Counted from the first letter of the stretch, positions 46,781-54,112 are shown. The stretch is DNA of 64,000 bases from Actinoalloteichus hymeniacidonis (GCF_014203365.1 NZ_JACHIS010000001.1:992001-1056000), one strand, 5' to 3'. Notes: a model not told the origin generated them from the letters alone. Numbers and translations: made by a program.

Positions 46781-47430
46781 CGACGTCCTCCGCGGGCTGC
46801 CTGATAGCCGGCGCGGGTGCAGATGCTCAGCGCGGCTTGCTTGGTCGGCAGCGTGATGGTCTTCAACACGCCGAAACCCACGGCCGCGTTGAGCACCTGG
46901 ACCTGGGTGTTACGGACATCCGGTTCGACGACGATGCGGCGAACGCTCGGATCGGCGAACAAGGAATCCATGATCGTGGTCAGTACCGAGGTGGTGAGGC
47001 CGTGGATCGGCGGGCCCTCGGCGGGGGCGACGAGGAAGTGCATGCCGATGTCCCCGGCCTGCGCCGGGTAGTGGTCGCCGAGTTCGGTCCGAGGGTCGTA
47101 ACGCTCCATGAGGAAGAGCGGGCGGCCCTCGTATAGGCCGAGTAGCGCCTCGCGGTCCGTCGCATCGGCGATGGCGCTGAACTCGGCGCGGATCTGCTCG
47201 ACGGTGGCGTGGCCGAGCTGCCAGAACACCGATTTCGGATGCGTGAGCCAACCGTGCAGCAGGGGTGCGTCGGCGACCGCATCGACCGGGCGTAAGGCGA
47301 ACGTGCCGAGTCGATCGTCGACTCTCTTCGGTTGCGGTGCTTCCGGGCGGCGCGGGTCTGGCGCCGCCCGGAGTACGTCGTCGAGGTCGGTGGTCTGCGC
47401 GTCCAGTGGTTCGGCGCTGCGCGACGGCAT
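46777..47430 (-). CDS. GNAT acyltransferase of siderophore synthesis (AlcB/IucB/DesC type)
   Basis: 217 residues. The acetyltransferase domain (about 60-210) has the family features LLHGWLTHPKSVFWQL, YPAQAGDIGMHFLVAP and SVRRIVVEPDVRNTQVQVLN. It would acylate an N-hydroxylated diamine such as N-hydroxycadaverine. The first 55 residues are a polar extension. ATG 47430 is chosen; AGGAGAGGA lies somewhat far upstream, and GTG 47466 is an alternative. Expressed from an iron-box promoter. No desA or desB partner lies in the window. Confidence 0.85.
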   Translation of the reverse strand: MPSRSAEPLDAQTTDLDDVLRAAPDPRRPEAPQPKRVDDRLGTFALRPVDAVADAPLLHGWLTHPKSVFWQLGHATVEQIRAEFSAIADATDREALLGLYEGRPLFLMERYDPRTELGDHYPAQAGDIGMHFLVAPAEGPPIHGLTTSVLTTIMDSLFADPSVRRIVVEPDVRNTQVQVLNAAVGFGVLKTITLPTKQAALSICTRAGYQAARGGRR

Positions 47431-47486
47431 GCGGCTCTCGTCCTCTCCTCGCGTCGATTCGGTCACGATCGGGTGACCGACACGAG

Positions 47487-47519
47487 GTAGGCTAGCCTTG
47501 CCTAAATGACTACTGTCAA
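47487..47519 (-). promoter_or_regulatory. IdeR/DmdR iron box and promoter of the siderophore operon
   Basis: On the minus strand TTAGGCAAGGCTAGCCTAC (47505-47487) matches 15 of 19 positions of the DtxR-family consensus TTAGGTTAGGCTAACCTAA. A perfect -35, TTGACA, is at 47519-47514 and a -10, TAGCCT, at 47494-47489 (19-base spacer), so the box overlaps the promoter core, as needed for iron-dependent repression. Confidence 0.8.
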
Positions 47520-47560
47520 GACCGCGCTTCGTCACAGCAGGTGGCGCCCGCCGCCACCGG

Positions 47561-48856
47561 CTACGACGCCGGACTGATCAATCTCAAGTAGAGGAACCGA
47601 GGGCCGCCGGTGAGCATCGCGAAGGCTCCCGGGTCCGTCGTCTCGCATTCCGGCAGCGGTTGTGGCTCGGCGAGTTCGTCGACGGTGAAACCCGCCGCCC
47701 GCACCGCCGCGAAGGTCGCGCTCAGCGGTCGCCGATAGAACTGGACCCGTTGCGGCGTACCAGCATCGCCCATCGACCATTCGTCGGTCAGGAGTTCGGT
47801 CTCGAAATACCGCGTGCCCTCGAACCAATGCCAGTCCTCGGGATGGTGCACCGAGAGCACGACGGCGCCGCCGGGTCGCAGCACCCGCCGGAACTCGGCC
47901 AGCGTCGGCGCCCAATCGCGCAGGTAGTGCAGGACCAGCGACGCGGTGATCAGGTCGACGGAGTCGTCGGCGAGGAACTCGAGGGGCTCGGCGAGATCGG
48001 CATGCCGGTAGACCACCGAGTCGTCGACCGAGTTTCGCTCGCGTGCGATCGCCAACAACTGCTCGCTCGCGTCGATCCCGGTGACCCGCGCGCCGCGCCG
48101 GGCCAGCTCGGCGGCGAGATACCCGGCCGCGCATCCGGCGTCGAGCACCCGCAGTCCGGCGACCTCCCCCGCCAGGTTCAGGATCGCGGGCCGATCGTAG
48201 AGCTTCTGGAACGGGTTGGTCGCCGAATGATCGGCGTAGCGTTCGGCGAACTCGTCATAGGCCACGGGTGTTGCGCTCGCTTCGGCCGCCTCGGCGCGCG
48301 CCATGATCTCGTCGACGATCTCGTTCTTGGCATCGGCGTAGTGCTGGATGTACTTCCACGTTCTGGCCGCCAACTCCCGCTTGACCGCCGCATAGCGGTC
48401 CCGCTCGGAATCATGGTCGCGCAGCCGGTCGCGAAACCGGAGATAGTGCTCGATCTCGACGGAGCCGGGCGAGTAGACGTGCAGATTGATGTTGGTGTCC
48501 GGGCCCTTCAACGCGCGGTGCTCGTCCTGTTCAGGCTCCCGGATGACCAGCCGATAACCCGCCGCCTCCAATGCGGCGAGATAACCGGGCTCGTCCGAGG
48601 AATCGGGCACCACCAACAGAATGTCGATGATGGGCTTGGCACACAGACCGGGCACGGAGGTCGACCCGACGTGTTCGAGCTGACGGACCTGCTCGCCGAG
48701 CACGGTGCGGATCCGCTCGGCCTCCCGCTGGAACAGTTCGGGCCAGGCCGGATCGTAGTCGGCGAGAGTGACGGTGGAATTCAGCTGCGGCGGCTCGTCG
48801 ACCCAGGCCGAGCGGATGTCGTCGTCGGAGTAGTGGGCGCGTTCTTGCGGTGGCAT
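47561..48856 (-). CDS. Fusion of a GrpB (UPF0157) domain with a class I SAM methyltransferase
   Basis: 431 residues. Residues 20-190 are a GrpB/UPF0157 nucleotidyltransferase-like domain (YDPAWPELFQREAERIRTVL, LEHVGSTSVPGLCAKPIID, HLYxx-like NINLHVYSPGS). Residues 205-430 are a methyltransferase with motif I VLDAGCAAGYLAAEL, the acidic GIDASEQLL and LVLHYLRDWAPTLAEFRRVL. Substrates unknown. AAGGGG precedes ATG 48856. It is downstream of nothing on its strand within 97 bases except the EamA gene, so may be part of that transcript. Confidence 0.85.
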   Translation of the reverse strand: MPPQERAHYSDDDIRSAWVDEPPQLNSTVTLADYDPAWPELFQREAERIRTVLGEQVRQLEHVGSTSVPGLCAKPIIDILLVVPDSSDEPGYLAALEAAGYRLVIREPEQDEHRALKGPDTNINLHVYSPGSVEIEHYLRFRDRLRDHDSERDRYAAVKRELAARTWKYIQHYADAKNEIVDEIMARAEAAEASATPVAYDEFAERYADHSATNPFQKLYDRPAILNLAGEVAGLRVLDAGCAAGYLAAELARRGARVTGIDASEQLLAIARERNSVDDSVVYRHADLAEPLEFLADDSVDLITASLVLHYLRDWAPTLAEFRRVLRPGGAVVLSVHHPEDWHWFEGTRYFETELLTDEWSMGDAGTPQRVQFYRRPLSATFAAVRAAGFTVDELAEPQPLPECETTDPGAFAMLTGGPRFLYLRLISPAS

Positions 48857-48953
48857 GACCCCTTGGTCCTTCCTCAAGGCAGTCCTACAACGTAACAAGC
48901 GCGCCCGGGTGCGGGCGACGGGTTTTGTGGCCATGGGACGACGATGGGGACGG

Positions 48954-49835
48954 TCAACCGGACGGACGGGCTTGTCGCCGAGACACGGCGACTCCGAACA
49001 GGATCACGACGACGCCGATGAGCGTCGCGGTCAAAGGTTCGCCGAGGAACAACGCGCCGAGTACGACGGCTATGGCGGGAAGCAGGTAGGAGACCAGGGA
49101 GGCCTGTGGCGCTCCGTCGGTCCGGATGAGGGCGTAGTTGACGATGTAGGCGAGTCCGGTGCCGAGAACGCCGAGTACGAGCAGGGCCGTGATGGCGGGG
49201 GCCGTGAAGGTGGTGGTCTCGGGATCACCGAAAGGCAGCGCCAGGGCCAGCAAGGCGGCTGCGGCGAGGAGTTGACCGGCCGACAACGCGACCGGCGAGA
49301 GCTCGCGGGGTGCGAGGTGACGGCCGATGTAGAGGTAGCTCAACGCATAGGAGAACGCGGCGGCCAGGCAGATCAGCGCGCCTACGAGGTCGATACCGTT
49401 GGTCGTCCACGGCTGGAAGACGAGCAGACAACCGAGGAAGCCGAGAAGGAAGCCGGCGGCTTGGGCCGTGGTCGGCCGGTTCTGCGTACGCAGCGCCGAC
49501 GCCAATAACAAGGTCCAGAGCGGGGTGGTGGCGTTGAGCGCTCCGGCGATGCCGGAGTCCACTCGGGTCTCCCCGACCGCGAACAGTAGATAGGGCGCGG
49601 CGTTGGCCAGCAGGGCGGCGACGGCGAGATGCCCCCAGGTCGCGGCATCGCGGGGTAGCCGCTCCCGTCGCACACCGACGATGGCGAACAGGACGAGCGC
49701 GCCCAAGACGAGTCGACCGAAGGTCAACGTGATGGGGTCGAATCCTTCCAGAGCGATCTTGATCCAGAGGAAGTTCGAACCCCAGGCCAGTGCGAGGACG
49801 GCCAACAGGACTGTCCCGCGCGTTCGTCCGGTCAC
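48954..49835 (-). CDS. EamA family (DMT) transporter
   Basis: 293 residues, ten membrane helices as two EamA repeats: LALAWGSNFLWIKIALEGFD opens the first, and ALICLAAAFSYALSYLYIGR the second; ALFLGEPLTATLIGVVVILF closes it. Drug/metabolite exporter of unknown substrate. GTG start three bases after the stop of the GntR/UTRA gene, so the two form an operon. Confidence 0.87.
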   Translation of the reverse strand: MTGRTRGTVLLAVLALAWGSNFLWIKIALEGFDPITLTFGRLVLGALVLFAIVGVRRERLPRDAATWGHLAVAALLANAAPYLLFAVGETRVDSGIAGALNATTPLWTLLLASALRTQNRPTTAQAAGFLLGFLGCLLVFQPWTTNGIDLVGALICLAAAFSYALSYLYIGRHLAPRELSPVALSAGQLLAAAALLALALPFGDPETTTFTAPAITALLVLGVLGTGLAYIVNYALIRTDGAPQASLVSYLLPAIAVVLGALFLGEPLTATLIGVVVILFGVAVSRRQARPSG

Positions 49836-49838
49836 GGG

Positions 49839-50630
49839 TTAATCGTCCACGGCGAAGGTGTAGTGGAGTCCGGTGCGGTCGCCGCGATGGACGAATCGCG
49901 AAACCTCGAAGGGCTCGCCATTTTGGTCGTAGCTCGTATGCAGGACTTCTAGGACCGGAGTGCTAGGAGGAAGTTGAAGGAAGGAAGCTTCGTCGTGACT
50001 GGGCATCCTGGCCACGATTTGATCCTGACCGCTAGCCATGTAATAGCCCGCGTCTTCCAACCTTCCATAGATACCACCGGGTCCGGTCTTAGGTTCGAGT
50101 AGCAAGGTGCCCGCTGCGTCCTCCCACCGAATGTAGGTGATCACAACCTGGACTGGCTCGTCGTCGGCGTAGTAGAGGTTCTTCCTGCGGATAACCGACT
50201 GGTCGCTGATGTCGGCCTTGAGATGTTCAGCCACGTCAGCCGGTGGAGTGATGCGATCGATGGCCACGCAATCGATGCGGGCGCTCTTGCCTTGGCGATG
50301 CATTTCCAAACGGAATGGAGTGAGCCCGGTCTCTCGATAGACCTTCTTCGAATATCGCTCATGGCCCCATCGGAACAGTCGTTGCTGTTCGCGTACAAAA
50401 ACGCCTTTGCCGTGCCTTGCTGAGACCAGTCCCTCGTCGGCCAGTAGGCGAACAGCTTCGCGAGCGGTGTTACGGGCAGTGCCGAACCGCGCGGCCAATT
50501 CGCGTTCCGAAGGAAGTTTGTCGCCGGGGTTCAGTTCGCCGTCGACGATCGAGGCCCGGACCGCGTCGGCGATGCGGCGGCTCGGGAGTTGCTTGCTCGC
50601 CGTGCGTGCATCGGCCTGCCCGTCATCCAT
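49839..50630 (-). CDS. GntR family regulator with UTRA effector domain
   Basis: 263 residues: winged helix (15-85: RRIADAVRASIVDGELNPGD, LPSERELAARFGTARNTARE, RHGKGVFV) and a UTRA domain (95-260) with YIRWEDAAGTLL and VLEVLHTSYDQNGEPFEVSR. Relatives on actinomycete integrative elements (KorSA/TraR type) repress transfer genes. Here three 18-bp palindromes lie 15-93 bases before its start and reach the divergent small-gene operon. It precedes the EamA gene by three bases. Confidence 0.9.
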   Translation of the reverse strand: MDDGQADARTASKQLPSRRIADAVRASIVDGELNPGDKLPSERELAARFGTARNTAREAVRLLADEGLVSARHGKGVFVREQQRLFRWGHERYSKKVYRETGLTPFRLEMHRQGKSARIDCVAIDRITPPADVAEHLKADISDQSVIRRKNLYYADDEPVQVVITYIRWEDAAGTLLLEPKTGPGGIYGRLEDAGYYMASGQDQIVARMPSHDEASFLQLPPSTPVLEVLHTSYDQNGEPFEVSRFVHRGDRTGLHYTFAVDD

Positions 50631-50644
50631 ACCGGTGAGCCTAC

Positions 50645-50723
50645 AACTGGTTCAAGCCAGTTCTTTGACCCAGAGCGGGAGACCTGCTTCACTGGCTTAA
50701 GCCAGAAGTGGCTCAAGCCAGTT
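50645..50723. promoter_or_regulatory. Three palindromic operators for the GntR/UTRA regulator
   Basis: AACTGGTTCAAGCCAGTT (50645-50662), a second copy centred on the perfect palindrome CTGGCTTAAGCCAG (50692-50705), and AAGTGGCTCAAGCCAGTT (50706-50723). Copies two and three nearly abut. The set spans the divergent promoter region of the regulator and the small-gene operon. Confidence 0.8.
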
Positions 50724-50732
50724 GGAGTTAAT

Positions 50733-50885
50733 ATGCACCTGACGTGGACTGTTCTAGGCCTGCTTACGGCAGCCCCCCGCAGTGATCGGCGCTGCTGGCC
50801 TGCTGAACATGGGCCTGCTCTCCGTGGTGGTGAGCTGCCGATTCATGCTCGCCGGATGTGTCGGCGACCGTCGTGCACCCGTTGA
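50733..50885 (+). pseudogene. Small hydrophobic protein gene, apparently frameshifted in a C-run
   Basis: ATG 50733 with GGAG seven bases before it encodes MHLTWTVLGLLTAAP, then turns into an Arg/Cys-rich tail after six C residues at 50773-50778. Dropping one C continues the hydrophobic reading AVIGAAGLLNMGLLSVVVS, which looks like a coherent short membrane protein and overlaps the next start codon. Either the frame is broken or the second frame has its own start (GTG near 50783). As it stands the product would be 50 residues. Confidence 0.4.
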
Positions 50886-51094
50886 TCTCCGCCGCAGTTG
50901 CGCTGTTCGCCGCTGGCCTGCCGATGACGGTCCGGGGTTATCGGACCCCGCGTCCTCGTCGGGTCAAGGCCCATCGCACCCGCGCCCACGCCGGTTCGGT
51001 GTCGGTCGCGTCGATCCTTGCGCGCTGCGCCGCCGAGGCCCGGTCCTCCGGCGGCGCACCTCTACTCGTCAACAGCTGGAAGGTTTCTTCATGA
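50858..51094 (+). CDS. Small membrane protein of the GntR-controlled gene chain
   Basis: 78 residues, no family recognised. One N-terminal hydrophobic helix (about 5-24, VVHPLISAAVALFAAGLPMT) followed by a strongly basic segment (RGYRTPRPRRVKAHRTRAH) and a neutral tail. The stop overlaps the next start as ATGA, and that junction is the main evidence that it is real. GTG start without an obvious ribosome site. Confidence 0.55.
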   Translation: MSATVVHPLISAAVALFAAGLPMTVRGYRTPRPRRVKAHRTRAHAGSVSVASILARCAAEARSSGGAPLLVNSWKVSS

Positions 51095-51558
51095 GGTCTT
51101 TTCGTGATCCGTCGAACTGGGCGGAATGGGTTCCCGCCCTCGCCTCGGGTCAGCCCGCCCGGTCGACGTGGGTGGAGATCGGGTGCAACCGGTCTCGTGG
51201 CCACGTGCTGATCGAGGGCCACCGCCCCGGACACAAATCTGTCTTCGCCGCCATCACCGCAGGTGCGGCCCTCGAAGTGATCGGCGGTCTGCGGTACCGC
51301 CTGCGCCACGCGGTGACCGTCCCCGCCTTCGGCACCGGGCTCGAAGAACGCGAGTTCACCGTCGTCGATCCCGGCGACGACAGCGCCGTTCTCACCATCG
51401 TCAACCGCTTCGGGTCGCTGGGCAGCTGGTCGATCCATGCCGACCGGATCCCCGAACTCAGTTGGGCACTCAAACACGCCCACACCCTGGCTGCCGAACA
51501 ACCGTGGAACGCCGAAGCTGCCACCCCGGCTGCGGCTAGCGCCCTCGGCGGTGCCTGA
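51091..51558 (+). CDS. Hypothetical protein of the GntR-controlled gene chain
   Basis: 155 residues, unknown family, normal soluble composition: SWVEIGCN-like opening (STWVEIGCNRSRGHVLIEGH), AALEVIGGLRYRLRHAV in the middle, and IVNRFGSLGSWSIHADRIPE near the end. GGAAGG ten bases before the ATG, which overlaps the preceding stop as ATGA. Its own stop shares one base with the next start (TGATG). Confidence 0.7.
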   Translation: MRSFRDPSNWAEWVPALASGQPARSTWVEIGCNRSRGHVLIEGHRPGHKSVFAAITAGAALEVIGGLRYRLRHAVTVPAFGTGLEEREFTVVDPGDDSAVLTIVNRFGSLGSWSIHADRIPELSWALKHAHTLAAEQPWNAEAATPAAASALGGA

Positions 51559-51803
51559 TGAACGGACCCTGGTTCGTTCGTGCCGTCGGCGATGGCGACA
51601 CCCATCGCGCCGAGACCGAACACTGGACCACCGACGGCCGCGCGCATATCCGCCCGATCTGCGACGCGACCACGCTGTTCACCGCCCTTAATCGACGCCC
51701 GGTCGCGGTGCCCTACTACGACGACCATCGTTGCCCCGACTGCCTCGCCGCAACGCGGAAACCGACCGCGTCTCGTCGGCGCCGCTTGGCGGTCGTCCGA
51801 TGA
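51558..51803 (+). CDS. Small putative zinc-ribbon protein
   Basis: 81 residues. One Cys (RPICDATT) and a later CPDC (HHRCPDCLAATRK-like DHRCPDCLAATR) form a possible three- or four-ligand metal site with nearby His. The C-terminus is basic. Starts in a TGATG junction and ends in an ATGA overlap with the 33-residue gene behind it. Confidence 0.6.
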   Translation: MNGPWFVRAVGDGDTHRAETEHWTTDGRAHIRPICDATTLFTALNRRPVAVPYYDDHRCPDCLAATRKPTASRRRRLAVVR

Positions 51804-51901
51804 GGACCCTCACGACGTTCAAGGTCGTTCCGATCGTGCATCGGATGCGGGCCGCTCGGATCCGGCCGTATATCCGGGCGCTCATCGGAAACCGGCGATG
51901 A
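51800..51901 (+). CDS. 33-residue basic peptide gene
   Basis: Reads MRTLTTFKVVPIVHRMRAAR and ends IRPYIRALIGNRR. Amphipathic and strongly cationic with no acidic residue. Its ATG overlaps the preceding stop (ATGA) and its TGA overlaps the next ATG (ATGA again), so the tiny frame exactly fills the gap between two genes. Translation is therefore plausible; function unknown. Confidence 0.5.
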   Translation: MRTLTTFKVVPIVHRMRAARIRPYIRALIGNRR

Positions 51902-52497
51902 GCGGCGAGCGGGAGACCGCCACCGAGTCGTTGTTGGTGGAGCAGTTGGCGCGTCCGGTGGCGGGTTTGTTCCTGGACCGCCATCAGATCGCGGTCTTCA
52001 CCGCTGATCCGATACCCGTCGACGGCGACCAGGTCACCGCCCTCTGCGGCGCTGCGCTGATCCTCGGCCCGCCGCCTGCCGAGGTGCTGCCCGGTATCCC
52101 GGCCACCCAGGTCGCCGACTGCGCGGACTGTCAGGCGGTGCTGTGGACGCCACCGGAAGGGGTGAACCTCGGCGCGGAGCAGGTTCCTCGGATCCTCCTT
52201 CGGCGCACGGGCGCTGTGCCGGTGCACATCGTGGAGATCGGGGCCGCGACTGCTGCGCCGACACCGCTGGTCGCCCTCTGCGGCGCGGTGTTCGGCATGG
52301 AAGAACCCGTTTACAGAGTCAACGCAGGCGACGGCGTCCCCTGCACGCTGTGCCTGTTGCGCTCGTTATCCGACCATGCCCGGCACTGCCATCGCGGCCG
52401 AGCGCCCTGCACCACACCACGCGCTCGTCCTGCGCTCCGCCACGATGCGCCCGGCGCCCTCCAAGCGAAAAGGGCTTGCCCGCATCCGGCATCCTGA
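51898..52497 (+). CDS. Hypothetical protein with two Cys-x-x-Cys repeats
   Basis: 199 residues. Two copies of the same pattern: ALCGAALIL...CADCQAVL (about 48-85) and ALCGAVFGM...CTLCLLRS (about 125-160), each a likely four-Cys zinc ribbon. The zinc-ribbon likeness to the preceding 81-residue protein suggests common origin. After residue 165 the sequence becomes Arg/His/Pro-rich and runs into the duplicated promoter segment, so the natural end may be earlier and this tail secondary. ATG overlaps the preceding stop (ATGA). Confidence 0.6.
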   Translation: MSGERETATESLLVEQLARPVAGLFLDRHQIAVFTADPIPVDGDQVTALCGAALILGPPPAEVLPGIPATQVADCADCQAVLWTPPEGVNLGAEQVPRILLRRTGAVPVHIVEIGAATAAPTPLVALCGAVFGMEEPVYRVNAGDGVPCTLCLLRSLSDHARHCHRGRAPCTTPRARPALRHDAPGALQAKRACPHPAS

Positions 52498-52516
52498 AGT
52501 CACTAACAGTGAGGGG
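52441..52516 (+). repeat. Duplicated upstream element, copy 1 (before the putative toxin gene)
   Basis: About 75 bases starting CACGATGCGCCCGGCGCCCT and ending with the purine-rich ribosome site, nearly repeated at 53684-53758. It probably carries a promoter: a TTGCCC-like -35 is shared by both copies. Confidence 0.75.
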
Positions 52517-52523
52517 ATGTGTC

Positions 52524-53303
52524 GTGTCGGTTACCGATGTGGTCGCCCAGCTGCGCCGGGCCCATGCCCTGCTGACGGAAGCTCGGCGAGCGGCGGCCCA
52601 GGCCGAGGCGGCGATCACCGACGGCGCAACCGTGTTCGCCACCGCCACCACCGGATCGACTCAGCCGGAGGTTTCGCAGATCAACCGGCTAGCTGCACGG
52701 TCTGGACAGGACGTCCGTGCAGCCCGCGACTTATTCACCCAAACCCAAGACCTCATTAACGGCTACTGCCACGAGATCGCGGGGCACGGCATCGGCAGCG
52801 AACCTGCCCCGCTCGTGGCGTTGACCGCCACCGACACAGTTTCCGGGCCGACACCAGCCACAACCCTGGCCCGCCACACCGACCAGCACCCCGATCCAGC
52901 GATCCGTTACGCCGAGCAAATCGCGGAACTACGCCGCAACGGAACGAAAGTCAGCCCGGAACGAATCGTCTTCATGCAACGCCTCCGGACCGGCCGCATC
53001 GTATGGCTTGAACACGGCGGCCGGTGGGCAGGACTCGCGCACATTCTCGCTGGCACTAAACGGGAAGAGTTCGAATCCTGTGGGACAGCTGGCGAGCGTG
53101 TGCCGGACCTGATCTCGGCCGCGCTCGACCGTGGACGTCTGGTCGGCTATATCGGCGAGGATCGGCCTGTGTACGAAGTGGAGATCGACGGCGATACCCG
53201 TCGGGTCGCCATCACGGTCTCGGACAACGGTTACATCGTCGGTGCTCATCCGATGTCGCTGGACAAGGTACTTCGACCACACAAGGAGAGGAACGAGCGA
53301 TGA
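52524..53303 (+). CDS. Putative toxin: helical N-terminus plus possible RNase-type C-terminal domain
   Basis: 259 residues. Residues 1-90 are Ala-rich helices (VVAQLRRAHALLTEARRAAA), of the kind found at the head of many actinobacterial small-element proteins. Residues 145-250 form a compact domain: GRIVWLEHGGRWAGLAHILA (His173), PDLISAALDRGRLVGY, RPVYEVEIDGDTRRVAITV and SDNGYIVGAHP. This order reminds me of BECR-fold nuclease toxins with HI-x-x and NG-x-IVGA elements; that is a resemblance, not a search result. No signal peptide. AGGGGA eight bases before GTG 52524. The next gene starts inside its stop (ATGA), typical of toxin-immunity pairs. Confidence 0.6.
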   Translation: MSVTDVVAQLRRAHALLTEARRAAAQAEAAITDGATVFATATTGSTQPEVSQINRLAARSGQDVRAARDLFTQTQDLINGYCHEIAGHGIGSEPAPLVALTATDTVSGPTPATTLARHTDQHPDPAIRYAEQIAELRRNGTKVSPERIVFMQRLRTGRIVWLEHGGRWAGLAHILAGTKREEFESCGTAGERVPDLISAALDRGRLVGYIGEDRPVYEVEIDGDTRRVAITVSDNGYIVGAHPMSLDKVLRPHKERNER

Positions 53304-53644
53304 CCGGATATCACGTCATCCTGCATGCCAACTGGGATGCAGAGGCAGTCTGGTTCTCCACTTCCACGAGCCCGATGCTTCAGCACTCGATCGACGAGAC
53401 GGCTGAGCTGCTGGCTCTCAGCGCCGACCTGACTCGTGAACTAGCCGCCTGGAAAGCCGAGTTCCAGGGAATCCTCAACCGTGCCGATGCGCGCGAGTCC
53501 CGGTTTCCGACCCCGCAAGCGGAGCAAGCCTGGCTGGCGAACGGGAAGGAACTCGCCGCACGGATCAAACAGGAATCCCCGGCAGTCGCCCGTGTCGAGT
53601 ACCTCGGCGACGGGACCATACCTCGTGGGACCTGCGTGTTCTGA
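53300..53644 (+). CDS. Putative immunity/partner protein, first paralog
   Basis: 114 residues, acidic, one domain: YHVILHANWDAEAVWF at the start, DARESRFPTPQAEQAW in the middle, DGTIPRGTCVF at the very end. No family recognised. Its ATG overlaps the stop of the putative toxin. By hand alignment about 68 of 111 positions are identical to the protein encoded at 53774-54112. Confidence 0.6.
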   Translation: MTGYHVILHANWDAEAVWFSTSTSPMLQHSIDETAELLALSADLTRELAAWKAEFQGILNRADARESRFPTPQAEQAWLANGKELAARIKQESPAVARVEYLGDGTIPRGTCVF

Positions 53645-53683
53645 CCCGACCGCTGTGTCTGCTGGGCTCGTCTAGCACTCCGA

Positions 53684-53758
53684 CACGATGCGCCCGGCGC
53701 CCTCCACACGAAAAGGACTTGCCCGCGCCCGGCTCCTAAAGTCACTGACAGAGAGGGG
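53684..53758 (+). repeat. Duplicated upstream element, copy 2 (before the second partner gene)
   Basis: Nearly the same 75 bases as 52441-52516, with a few substitutions and short indels, ending in GAGAGGGGGA. Its presence here indicates that the second partner gene arose by duplication together with, or downstream of, the same control region. Confidence 0.75.
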
Positions 53759-53773
53759 GAGGAAGCGCAACGG

Positions 53774-54112
53774 ATGTACAACGTGACCTTGCACGCTGGG
53801 TGGTCTGGCTATCCCGTGTGGTTCAAAACCCCGGACGACCCCATGCACCAGCACCCCGTCGATGAGGCCGCCGAGCTTCTGATGCTCGGTGACGACCTCG
53901 CCCGCGATCTTGCTGCCTGGGACGATGAATACCAAGACATCTTGGACCCGATCGACGCGCGCGAATCGGCATTCCCCACGCCGGAAGCGAAAAAGGCCTG
54001 GATTCAGCGGGGTAAAGAACTGGCCGCCCGACTCAAGCAGGAGTCGACCATGGTCAAAAGCGTCGTCTACCGTGCCGACGGCACCATCCCCGAGGGCACC
54101 TGTGTGTTCTGA
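53774..54112 (+). CDS. Putative immunity/partner protein, second paralog
   Basis: 112 residues, acidic, with VWFKTPDDPMHQHPVDEAAE, DARESAFPTPEAKKAW and the invariant end DGTIPEGTCVF. It has its own promoter-like element and a GAGGGGGAGGA site ten bases upstream, and lacks an adjacent toxin gene. Likely an orphan immunity copy or a partner for a related toxin. Confidence 0.6.
   Translation: MYNVTLHAGWSGYPVWFKTPDDPMHQHPVDEAAELLMLGDDLARDLAAWDDEYQDILDPIDARESAFPTPEAKKAWIQRGKELAARLKQESTMVKSVVYRADGTIPEGTCVF

Noticed and set aside
49839-54112. Whole accessory block as an integrated conjugative element
   Set aside because: The GntR/UTRA gene and small genes are reminiscent of such elements, but no integrase, excisionase, replication or transfer gene and no direct-repeat att pair at a tRNA is visible.
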